Source of the DNA: Chloroflexota bacterium
GTDB taxonomy: Bacteria; Chloroflexota; Anaerolineae; Anaerolineales; VGOW01
Assembly (NCBI GenBank): GCA_016197225.1
Contig: JACPWC010000048.1
Span: 1-64,000 of the forward strand
DNA length: 64,000 nucleotides
Reading direction: 5' to 3'
Shown here: positions 19,101 to 26,013 of the stretch, in pieces
How positions within the stretch are numbered: position 1 is the first letter of the stretch
Layout of the letters: the number at the start of each line of letters is the position of its first letter
The notes under the pieces: generated by a model
What the model saw: the letters and a program-made list of their open reading frames with translations, nothing else
Database searches by the model: none
Told to the model about the DNA's origin: nothing
Program-made: the position numbers and the translations under genes

Positions 19101-19696
19101 AAGTTGGCCTCCCGCCGGAAGATGCCGGCAAGACATATTTTCATCTGGGCTACATTCCCGGCGGCGCGTCGGGCCTTCAGCAATTTGCTCTCGAGTTGCC
19201 GGCCCATGCCATCAAAGCCGGCTACGGCAACTTCAGCCTGATCATCATTGCCACCTCTTCTGCCGAGTCGGCGCAGGCCTGGCTGGAGCAGGTGCAACCG
19301 GCCACCGGTATAAAGATGGCCGCCGTGGCCAGCGCCGCCGCCGAACCACTGCTCCACCCTTATTACAAGAGTGAGAAGAAACAATTAATAGCCCTCGTGA
19401 GCGGCCTGGCGGGCGGCTTGCTCTATGCCGCCAGAGCAGGCGGAGTTGTGTCCCCACAAATGTGGGCGGCTTATGCTTACGGCCTAAACGTAGCGGGCGC
19501 GATCCTCACCCTGGGTGCTGTGGTCGGCGTGGTGATGTTGCTCATGAACCGGCGGCCCGCCGGGCCGAGCGCGGCCCGCACCAAACCCGAGCCGGCGCCT
19601 GAAGAAAACGCCAAGCCGCAAAGCGAACTCAAGCGAAGCGCCAAGAGCAAGAAGGCCAGGGCCGGAAAATCTTCCAAAGCCAGGAAGAAAAAATGA
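16109..19696 (+). CDS. zinc-ribbon membrane protein with about 26 Trp-Leu repeats
   Basis: This 1195-residue protein starts at a GTG preceded by GGAGA. Residues 5-25 form a zinc ribbon (CPMC then CQFC). Residues 40-830 are a low-complexity Pro/Ala/Ser/Glu region with about 26 short motifs of the form D/A-W-L, such as DWLKSFGA, AWLDNLTSSSAP and AWLSQLTP, at intervals of 20-45 residues. A membrane helix follows near 885-910 (LIGLVMVAVALTPYAFG), then an extracytoplasmic domain of about 170 residues (VLIAFEYEPAYTGEL; GYIPGGASG), one or two further helices, and a Lys-rich tail. It overlaps the next gene by four bases. The repeats look like docking motifs for a partner, which is inference. Confidence 0.7.
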   Translation: MADLRCPMCAKMNPDTLDECQFCGARLKPLVLPQTGALKLPSDWDKPKTPAPPAPEAAKPSDSDWLKKLRSEEPSSLPSADPFKQTASLPNWLGENDAAESEQEPAAGADDWLSQLRGQDSASPGAVEEPELLSEDLLRSRLGGLSDAPSAEPEDSAASSGPAFAGATDWLKALDDEPQQPAQTPGLSDFARMAAALPPQEEDDSDDWLKSFGVSQSAEPPKPSGFSNWSATASKPAESAASETDDSDDWLKSFGAEPEQAKPQLGLSDFARMAAAPPPPEEDDSDDWLKSFNAPPAAERTGEQPLMQTASLPDWLGSTPEAAVPTTPTPPAADDAADWLKSLSSASAPAASDSSSALPGELPAWLDNLTSSSAPPTDQPPGAFGRTATLDWLQSDEPSAPQPPAASDSSLPAELPAWLKPAPAESGPALPAAAQPSPSESELPAWLDKLTSSSAPPSDQPPSAFSRTATLDWMQAEEPPAPPQPPAESLPTADIPDWLSKLTSGSAPPSDEPPSALTRTGTLDWLSASAPAEASGEDVPDWLQPTLGAPAPGQPPLTRTGTLDWLNENPPGSDVDLPDWLKPPAGSPATPSASTDLPEPDWVISSDTELKPETPKSSAKKATGMLSQAADTFSMQSPTGTGPALVGSEDEMQAWLKDLEPAPPASTPPTPPDSSGELPAWLSQLTPSDSAPPSSGAPAIAFDEAGQSPADAGSASGDLPAELPAWLANLRPSGLDAAPPFAVESDKTEALKPDDMPAWLAPASGATATAATALPFTEPVEGAARAANLARGNLPSWLQAMRPIDLNTPTIDLAPDREETAGPLAGMRGILPAESAITVPGKPGAVVTRFVVSDVEAQQAELFRSIVSEETQESKADAKRKSRFNYNYLVRLLIGLVMVAVALTPYAFGDITGLFAPPDPTNLPAPISALYTEIESLPVDQPVLIAFEYEPAYTGELNPGVEAVIAHLMRRGVPVAVASTSPAGAGVAREVLDRVATQVGLPPEDAGKTYFHLGYIPGGASGLQQFALELPAHAIKAGYGNFSLIIIATSSAESAQAWLEQVQPATGIKMAAVASAAAEPLLHPYYKSEKKQLIALVSGLAGGLLYAARAGGVVSPQMWAAYAYGLNVAGAILTLGAVVGVVMLLMNRRPAGPSAARTKPEPAPEENAKPQSELKRSAKSKKARAGKSSKARKKK

Positions 19697-20418
19697 CCCC
19701 TGAACTTGAACAACTCGTCGGCAACGCAGTTGCTTTTTTGCTTACACTTCTGGTTTTCAGTTACATCCTCGGCGACAACCCGCTGTATCGTATTGCCCTG
19801 CACGTATTTGTCGGCGTGGCGGCGGGTTATGTCAGTGTCGTAGTCTTTCAATCGGTGATCGCGCCCCGGCTGTTTTCCGGCTGGCTTCCGGCGATTCAAA
19901 CTGCCGCGGCCAATCAAACCGGCCCCAACGATCCTCTGCCGCTGATTCGGCTGATCGTCCTCTCGCTTCTGAGCTTTCTCCTGCTGTTCAAGCTTAACCC
20001 TCGCTCGGCCCCGGTTGGCAATTTTGTGATTGCCTTCGTGGTCGGCGTGGGCGCGGCGGTGGCGGTGGGCGGGGCCGTTACTGGCACGCTCTTTCCGCAG
20101 GTGACGGCGGCCTGGGTCAACCCGTTTGCTTCAGGCGATCCGGCTGACGCGATCAACTTGCCCCTCATCGTCCTCTGCACCGTTCTGGCCCTGATGTATT
20201 TTTTCTACGGCGGGCGGTCACTGCCGGGCGGCAAGGTGGAGCGCCCGGCCTGGGTGCGCGTTCTGGCTCTCGGCGGCCAGGGCGTCATCACCGTCACCCT
20301 GGCCGCGCTCTACGTGGGCGCGCTGGCCGCCTCGATGGCTCTCTTTGTCGAACGCATTGGCTTTCTTTATCAATTCTCGCTGGAGATGGCGAAACTATTT
20401 GGCTTTATACCGAGTTGA
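19693..20418 (+). CDS. hypothetical seven-pass membrane protein
   Basis: The 241-residue protein has about seven hydrophobic helices and few charged residues; the loop LFKLNPRSAP near residue 97 is probably cytoplasmic and a short loop PGGKVERPAW lies near 177. No known family is recognised. It overlaps the Trp-Leu repeat protein by four bases and is followed 21 bases later by the MutL-like ATPase, which suggests that all three act together at the membrane. Confidence 0.6.
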   Translation: MTPELEQLVGNAVAFLLTLLVFSYILGDNPLYRIALHVFVGVAAGYVSVVVFQSVIAPRLFSGWLPAIQTAAANQTGPNDPLPLIRLIVLSLLSFLLLFKLNPRSAPVGNFVIAFVVGVGAAVAVGGAVTGTLFPQVTAAWVNPFASGDPADAINLPLIVLCTVLALMYFFYGGRSLPGGKVERPAWVRVLALGGQGVITVTLAALYVGALAASMALFVERIGFLYQFSLEMAKLFGFIPS

Positions 20419-20439
20419 AGAATCACCTGACCCTTCATC

Positions 20440-22191
20440 ATGACGACCGCCCCTACTGATTCGATCCTCGTTGTTGATATTGGCAACATCACCACCCGCG
20501 CCGCCCTGTTTGATATTGTGAGCGGCGACTTCCGCTTTGTGGCGGGCGGCGAAGCCCGTTCCACCGCCGAGCCGCCGTACGCCAACGTGGAAGAAGGACT
20601 GCACCACGCGCTGGAAGAATTGCAGAAGGTGACGGGCCGCGCCTTCGTGGACGCCAATGATCGGGTGATCATTCCTACCGCGCCCGACGGCAACGGGGTG
20701 GATTCTTTTGCCGCCACGGCCAGCGTCGGCGATCCACTGCGAGTAGCGGTGGTGGGGCTGATGCCCAACATCTCATTGTCCAGCGCCCACCGGCTGGCGG
20801 CTTCCACTTATGCTCTGGTCGGCGAAGCGCTGGGGCTGGGGGATCGCCGTCGCGAAGCGCAACAGTTGGACGCCCTGCTGGCGGCCAAGCCCGAAGTCGT
20901 CATCATCGCCGGCGGCACCGAAAACGGATCGCAAAGCGCCGTGTTGCGCCTGGCCGAGACTGTGGCCCTGGCCTCGCGCCGCATGCCTGAAGGCACGCGG
21001 CCTGAAATTCTTTTTGCCGGCAACGGCGCGATGCAGGACAAAATCAAAGCCATGTTCGAAGGCCTGTCGGAGGTGTTCGTGGCCGACAACCTCCGGCCCG
21101 AACTCGACAACGAGATTATTGCCCCGGCCCGCCGCCAACTGGCCTGGCTCTACGAACACATCCGCCTGGCCAGCTTTGGCGGTTACACCGACCTTTCTCA
21201 GTGGGGCACGGGGAGCGTCACACCCACCGCCACCGCCTTCGGCAACGTCATTCGCTTCATGAGCGAAACGTCCGGCAACAAGAGCACGCTGGGCGTGGAT
21301 GTCGGCTCGATGTCTACGGTGATGGCCGCCGCGACCGGAGACGACCTGGTTCTCACCGTGCGGCCTGACGTGGGCGTGGGCCACAGCGCCCTGCGCCTGC
21401 TGAGCCAGGCTAAGCTGGATCACATTTCGCGCTGGTTGCCCGAAGATTTCTCCGACGACGAAGTGCGCGACTACGTTTACAACAAGAGCCTGGCCCCGGC
21501 CACCGTGCCGCACGAACTGCGCGAGATTTATCTGGAGCACGCGCTGGCTCGCCAGTGTTTGCAGGCAACGTTTGCCACCGCCCGGCCAGCCTGGGCCGGC
21601 AAGGTCAAAGCCACTTACGGCGGCCTGATGCCGGCCTTTGAAACCATCATTGGCAGTGGCGCGGTTCTGGGGCGTGCCCCTCGCTTTGGGCAGGCGGCGC
21701 TGATGATGGTTGACGGACTGCAACCCACCGGCGTGGTTACGCTAATGCTGGATATGCACAACCTTCTGCCCGCTGTCGGGGCGGCGGCCATGCAAAACCC
21801 CATTGCCGCCGCGCAGGTGTTGCAGTCGCAGAGCTTCGCCAGTCTGGGCGTGGTCGTGTCGCTGGTGGGCGAGGCTCGCCTCGGCCAGAATGTGGTGCGC
21901 GTAAAACTCAACCCAACGCAGGGCGAGGCTGTTGATATGAAAGTGCCTTACGGCTCGCTCGAAGTCTTGCGCCTGCCGCCCGGCCAGGAAGCCAAACTCA
22001 CCGTTCAACCGTTGCGCGGCTTCGATGCCGGGTTTGGTGCCGGCGTTTCCAAGACCATGACGATCACCGGCGGTGAAGTGGGCGTGATTATTGACGCCCG
22101 TGGCCGCCCCATCGAATTCCCGGCCACCCCTGAGAAACAGCGCGACGCCGTGAGCAGGTGGTGCGCCAGGTTGGGAGAGTACGGCATATAA
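20440..22191 (+). CDS. MutL/GlmL-family actin-like ATPase
   Basis: The 583-residue protein matches the MutL (GlmL) family, actin-fold ATPases first linked to reactivation of B12-dependent glutamate mutase. Phosphate-binding motifs are seen as VVDIGNITTRAALFD near residue 9 and GVDVGSMSTVMAAATGDD near residue 285. The middle part includes EVVIIAGGTENGSQSAV near 150, and the last 130 residues form a beta-rich domain (VRVKLNPTQGEAVDM, GEVGVIIDARGRP). No glutamate mutase subunits are in the window. Its neighbours are membrane proteins, so a role as ATPase of a membrane complex is more likely here than reactivation of a mutase; that is inference. Confidence 0.85.
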   Translation: MTTAPTDSILVVDIGNITTRAALFDIVSGDFRFVAGGEARSTAEPPYANVEEGLHHALEELQKVTGRAFVDANDRVIIPTAPDGNGVDSFAATASVGDPLRVAVVGLMPNISLSSAHRLAASTYALVGEALGLGDRRREAQQLDALLAAKPEVVIIAGGTENGSQSAVLRLAETVALASRRMPEGTRPEILFAGNGAMQDKIKAMFEGLSEVFVADNLRPELDNEIIAPARRQLAWLYEHIRLASFGGYTDLSQWGTGSVTPTATAFGNVIRFMSETSGNKSTLGVDVGSMSTVMAAATGDDLVLTVRPDVGVGHSALRLLSQAKLDHISRWLPEDFSDDEVRDYVYNKSLAPATVPHELREIYLEHALARQCLQATFATARPAWAGKVKATYGGLMPAFETIIGSGAVLGRAPRFGQAALMMVDGLQPTGVVTLMLDMHNLLPAVGAAAMQNPIAAAQVLQSQSFASLGVVVSLVGEARLGQNVVRVKLNPTQGEAVDMKVPYGSLEVLRLPPGQEAKLTVQPLRGFDAGFGAGVSKTMTITGGEVGVIIDARGRPIEFPATPEKQRDAVSRWCARLGEYGI

Positions 22192-22230
22192 ATCCCAAAA
22201 CCCAACTCCCAAGTTGGCCCAAATCTTGCA

Positions 22231-23295
22231 ATGTATATTCCAACCACCACTCACGTTCTGCCCCTCGTCACCATCAGCCGCGACCGGATGTTGCCCCGCC
22301 CCGGCGAACTGCTGGTGCAGGAGGGCGATCGCGTCGAAGCCACGACCCTCCTGGCTCGCGCCGACACAGTGGCCCGGCACTATATTTACGACCTGACTCA
22401 ACGCCTGCAAGTGCCGGCCGCCGAAGTTGAAAATTACGTCAAGGTGCCGCCGGGCGAAATTGTCGAGAAGGGCGCCGTGCTGGCCGTGCGCCCCATCATG
22501 CTTGGCCTGAGCAACCTCTCGGTGAAAGCTCCAGTCAATGGCGTGATGGTGGATGTGGTGAACGGGAAATTGTTGTTTGCGGCGGCGGGCGGCGGCATCG
22601 AACTGCGCGCCATGTTCGCCGGGACTGTGACCAACATCGTGCCCGAGCATGGCGCAACCATCGCAGTTCCTGGCGCGCTGGTGCAGGGCATGTGGGGTTC
22701 AGGCCGTCAGAGCTATGGCATTATGCGCGCCGCCACGACTGCTCCCGATCAGGCCATCAATCCCTCGGCCCTCGACGAGGGAAGCAAGGGCATGATTCTG
22801 GTGGGCGGCACTGCCGACCAAAAAGCGTTGCGGGGCGCAGAGACGGTGAAGGTGCGCGGCATGGTGTTGGGGAGCGTCCCGGCCTCGCTCATCTCCACCC
22901 TTCGGGCGTTGTCGTATCCGGTGATCATCACCGAAAGTTTTGGCGGAACGACCATGAGCGAAGCCGCCTGGAGTTTGCTTAGCAACCACGACGGGCGTGA
23001 GGCGATGATAGATGGCCGACCTGCCGACCGCTGGACAAGCCACCGGCCTGAACTCATCATCCCCCTTCCGTCGCCGGGGTCGCCGCCGGCTCCAACCGAA
23101 GGCGGGCCGCTGGTGGTGGGGCGGCGGGTGAGGGTGTTAAGGCCGCCGCACCAGGGCGCGGTGGGCATCCTTCAACAACTGGTGGAGCGGCCTCAGAATC
23201 TGCCCAGCGGCCTGCAAGCGCCGGGCGCTTACGTGGAACTGGAAGGCCGGGAGGCCGAATTGATTCCACTGGCAAATTTGGAGGTATTCGAGTGA
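22231..23295 (+). CDS. barrel-sandwich (lipoyl-like) and KOW-like domain protein, MutL operon
   Basis: This 354-residue protein opens with repeated beta-hairpin segments like those of biotinyl/lipoyl or RnfC-type barrel-sandwich folds: PRPGELLVQEGDRVEA, APVNGVMVDVVNGKLLF and FAGTVTNIVPEHGATIAVPG. No modifiable lysine motif is seen. A Rossmann-like middle (MILVGGTADQKALRGAE; YPVIITESFGGT) follows, and the end has an SH3/KOW-like domain, VGRRVRVLRPPHQGAVG. It begins 39 bases after the MutL-like gene; the gap contains a short CCCAAAACCC-type repeat. It is the last gene of the tight operon. Function is unknown. Confidence 0.6.
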   Translation: MYIPTTTHVLPLVTISRDRMLPRPGELLVQEGDRVEATTLLARADTVARHYIYDLTQRLQVPAAEVENYVKVPPGEIVEKGAVLAVRPIMLGLSNLSVKAPVNGVMVDVVNGKLLFAAAGGGIELRAMFAGTVTNIVPEHGATIAVPGALVQGMWGSGRQSYGIMRAATTAPDQAINPSALDEGSKGMILVGGTADQKALRGAETVKVRGMVLGSVPASLISTLRALSYPVIITESFGGTTMSEAAWSLLSNHDGREAMIDGRPADRWTSHRPELIIPLPSPGSPPAPTEGGPLVVGRRVRVLRPPHQGAVGILQQLVERPQNLPSGLQAPGAYVELEGREAELIPLANLEVFE

Positions 23296-23331
23296 TTGGC
23301 CGGGCCTTGTGGCGCGCTTTCAATTAATAAG

Positions 23332-23337
23332 TATACT
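23332..23337 (+). promoter_or_regulatory. possible -10 box for the LPXTG-like protein gene
   Basis: TATACT at 23332-23337 stands 35 bases before the ATG, with TTGTGG 19 bases upstream as a weak -35. A GAGGAG ribosome-binding site lies at about 23355-23360. Confidence 0.4.
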
Positions 23338-23371
23338 ACTCGGCTAATCATATTGAGGAGAGTAAACACCC

Positions 23372-24103
23372 ATGACAGACTTTGATCCCGATTCCGAAAT
23401 TGAGCCTGAAGAGGAAGAAGAGGAAGATTCTGCGCCTGAGCAGTCCAATCGCACCTTCGTCATTGTGGCGATTGCCTTCGGCGGCCTGTTCGTCGTCGGT
23501 ATGATCTGCATCGGCCTGTACCTGTTCCTGATCGCGCCCCGGCAGAACGCCAACCGCGATGCGACGGCGGTTGCTATCGTTGCAACCAATGCTCAGGTGG
23601 AGACGAGCGCCTTCCTGACGGCCAACCCGGCCACCAACACGCCCGTGCCCACCGACACGCCGCCACCCACCGAGACCGATGTGCCGCTGATCACCAACAC
23701 GCCCGTGATCGCCGTTACCGTGATCACCGATACGCCGACAATTACCAACACGCCCGGCCCCACCTTTACGCCCAGCCGCACACCTACAGGTGTTCAGCAG
23801 GGCCTCAGCGGCGGCGCTGGAAGCGGCACGCCCACGCGAGTGGGCGGCGGCACGACGACAACCGCCGTGGCTGGAATAGGCGGCGGCACGGTGACGCCGA
23901 CCTTCACCCGCGCGCCCACGCGCGCCGGCACAGGCACGCCTGACATCTTCGGCGGCGGCAGCGGCGATCTCACCCCCACGCCCACAGCTTTGCCCAACAC
24001 CGGCTTTGCCGACGAGTTCGGCGGGCCGGGGTTGTTCATTGGCGCGCTGGTGCTCATCGCCATCCTCTTCGTCGTAAGACGATTGCGACTGCAGAATAGT
24101 TAG
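23372..24103 (+). CDS. Thr/Pro-rich surface protein with LPXTG-like C-terminal signal
   Basis: The 243-residue protein has an acidic cytoplasmic N-terminus (EEEEEED, residues 12-20), one membrane helix at about 31-53 and a long Thr/Pro/Gly region typical of stalks. At the C-terminus LPNTG (about residue 207) is followed by a spacer, the hydrophobic helix LFIGALVLIAILFVV and the basic tail RRLRLQ. This is the layout of a sortase substrate. An N-terminal anchor plus a C-terminal LPXTG-type signal in one protein is unusual. No sortase gene is in the window. The hydrophobic end could instead simply be a second membrane anchor. Confidence 0.65.
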   Translation: MTDFDPDSEIEPEEEEEEDSAPEQSNRTFVIVAIAFGGLFVVGMICIGLYLFLIAPRQNANRDATAVAIVATNAQVETSAFLTANPATNTPVPTDTPPPTETDVPLITNTPVIAVTVITDTPTITNTPGPTFTPSRTPTGVQQGLSGGAGSGTPTRVGGGTTTTAVAGIGGGTVTPTFTRAPTRAGTGTPDIFGGGSGDLTPTPTALPNTGFADEFGGPGLFIGALVLIAILFVVRRLRLQNS

Positions 24104-24134
24104 ACGCCAAAACGCGACGCAAATCGGCGTTCAG

Positions 24135-24161
24135 CACGCAACACGGCCCACGTGTTGCGTG
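24135..24161. terminator. hairpin after the LPXTG-like protein gene
   Basis: CACGCAACAC (24135-24144) and its exact complement (24152-24161) flank a 7-base loop. TTGCGTTTAA follows, so it may work as a weak terminator. It lies in the 220-base gap before the GH13 gene; no other feature is seen in that gap. Confidence 0.55.
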
Positions 24162-24323
24162 TTGCGTTTAAGGCCTCAGACGCCGTTCAGAAAACTTGCC
24201 AAAGCCACAACGCCAAAAGCCAGCATAATGAGGGATGAAACGGATTTATCAATACGGCCAGACGACGACTTCGATTGTGTTATCATCGGCCATCACCCAA
24301 CGCATCATCGAAGAGCTTGCATT

Positions 24324-25949
24324 ATGACCCAGCCTGATTTTTTGTGGTGGCGCGACGGCGTCATCTACCAAATTTACCCGCGCAGTTTCATGGACTCGAA
24401 CGGCGATGGCATCGGCGACCTGCCCGGCCTCATCTCGCGCCTCGACTACATTGCCGACCTGGGCGTGGACGCGCTCTGGCTTTCGCCCATCAACGTCTCG
24501 CCCATGCACGACTTCGGCTACGACATTGCCGATTACGAAGACATTGACCCGATCTTCGGCGCGCGGGCCGACTACGACACGCTGATCGCCGAAGCGCACC
24601 GGCGCGGGTTGAAGGTGATGATGGACCTGGTCATCAACCACACCTCGTCCGAGCATCCCTGGTTCAAAGAGTCGCGCTCCTCGCGCGACAACCCCAAAGC
24701 CGACTGGTACATCTGGCGCGACAAAGCGCCGGGCGGGAACGGCCCCAGGCCGCCCAACAACTGGGCTTCGATGTTCGGCGGCTCCGGCTGGGAGTGGGAC
24801 GAGACGCGAGGGCAATTCTACTTCCACATCTTTCTCAAAGAGCAACCCGACTTTAACTGGCGCAACCCCGAAGCCAGAGCGGCCATGATGAACATGATCC
24901 GGTTCTGGCTCGAGCGGGGCGTGGACGGCTTCCGGCTCGACGTGGTGAACGCCTACTTCAAGGATGCCCAATTCCGCGACAACCCGGAACGGTTCAGCCT
25001 CGACCCGCGCATTGTCTTACCCTGGTTCCGGCAGAAGCACATTTACGATTACGACCAGCCGGAATTGCACGACATCTACAGCGAGTTCCGCCGCCTGCTC
25101 GATTCATACCCGACGCGCGGCTCGGTGGGCGAAATTTTTGAGAACCAGGACCCGCAGGCCATCGCCGGCTATCTGGGCCGCGATCAGCTTCACATGGCTT
25201 TCAATTTTGAATTCACCCATCAGCCGTGGCTGCCGCGCGCCTTTCAACAATCCATTATGAAGTGGGACGCCGCGCTCGGGCCGGACGGCGACAAGTGGCC
25301 ATGTTACGTCCTGAGCAACCACGACAACCCGCGCCATGTCACCCGGCACGGCGGCGGCCCCTTTGCCCTGGCCCGGGCCAAAGTAGCGGCGACGCTCCTG
25401 CTCACCCTGCGCGGCACGCCGTTTCTTTACTACGGCGAAGAACTGGGCATGCCCAGCCCGCGCCTGGCCCGCAAAGATTTGGTGGACCCGCCCAGCAAGA
25501 AGTACTGGCCTTTTTTTGATCGCGACTCGGCGCGCACGCCGATGCAGTGGGATGACTCGCCCAACGCCGGGTTCACCAGCGGCAAGCCGTGGTTGCCGGT
25601 TGGGCCGTCGTATAAAACCCTCAACGTGGCCGCGCAAAAGACCGATCCGCACTCCGTCCTGAATTTTTATCGCGCCCTGCTTCGCCTGCGGCGCCAGTCG
25701 CCGGCCTTGCGGCGGGGGCGCTACCGCCTGCTGGCCGAGCGGCCCGTGAACGCCATGACTTACCTGCGCGAGACTGAAGAGCAAACCATGCTGGTAGCTC
25801 TCAACTTCTTCGGCCATCACACCACAGCGCCGGTTCCGGCGGGCAAATGGCGGCGCGTCCTTTCCACTCACATCGGCGGCGACCCTGGAGTCAGCGAGAT
25901 CACGTTAGCGCCGTTCGAGGCCAGCCTGTTTGAGTTGGCGTCTCGTTAG
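24324..25949 (+). CDS. GH13 alpha-glucosidase family enzyme
   Basis: This glycoside hydrolase family 13 enzyme hydrolyses or transfers alpha-glucosyl groups and is close to oligo-1,6-glucosidase/alpha-glucosidase subfamilies. The four conserved regions are visible: MMDLVINHTS (about 105), GFRLDVVNAYF with the nucleophile Asp (about 205), GEIFEN with the acid/base Glu (about 270) and LSNHDNPR with the transition-state Asp (about 330). The N-terminal WWRDGVIYQIYPRSFMDSNG and the DSNGDGIGD calcium loop are typical. No signal peptide is present, so it acts in the cytoplasm. The frame extends 55 codons upstream, but ATG 24324 gives the canonical beginning. It is monocistronic and ends in a strong terminator. 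Exact substrate is uncertain. Confidence 0.92.
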   Translation: MTQPDFLWWRDGVIYQIYPRSFMDSNGDGIGDLPGLISRLDYIADLGVDALWLSPINVSPMHDFGYDIADYEDIDPIFGARADYDTLIAEAHRRGLKVMMDLVINHTSSEHPWFKESRSSRDNPKADWYIWRDKAPGGNGPRPPNNWASMFGGSGWEWDETRGQFYFHIFLKEQPDFNWRNPEARAAMMNMIRFWLERGVDGFRLDVVNAYFKDAQFRDNPERFSLDPRIVLPWFRQKHIYDYDQPELHDIYSEFRRLLDSYPTRGSVGEIFENQDPQAIAGYLGRDQLHMAFNFEFTHQPWLPRAFQQSIMKWDAALGPDGDKWPCYVLSNHDNPRHVTRHGGGPFALARAKVAATLLLTLRGTPFLYYGEELGMPSPRLARKDLVDPPSKKYWPFFDRDSARTPMQWDDSPNAGFTSGKPWLPVGPSYKTLNVAAQKTDPHSVLNFYRALLRLRRQSPALRRGRYRLLAERPVNAMTYLRETEEQTMLVALNFFGHHTTAPVPAGKWRRVLSTHIGGDPGVSEITLAPFEASLFELASR

Positions 25950-25960
25950 GCCGATCAAAC

Positions 25961-25998
25961 AAAAGCGCCCGGCCAGCAAACTGGCCGGGCGCTTTTTT
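25961..25998. terminator. bidirectional intrinsic terminator after the GH13 gene
   Basis: A perfect 16-bp stem, AAAAGCGCCCGGCCAG and its complement, encloses a CAAA loop and continues into a T run; the A run on the left serves the minus strand. It lies between the GH13 gene and the convergent LysM gene. Confidence 0.92.
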
Positions 25999-26013
25999 GT
26001 TGATCTGTTCGCT

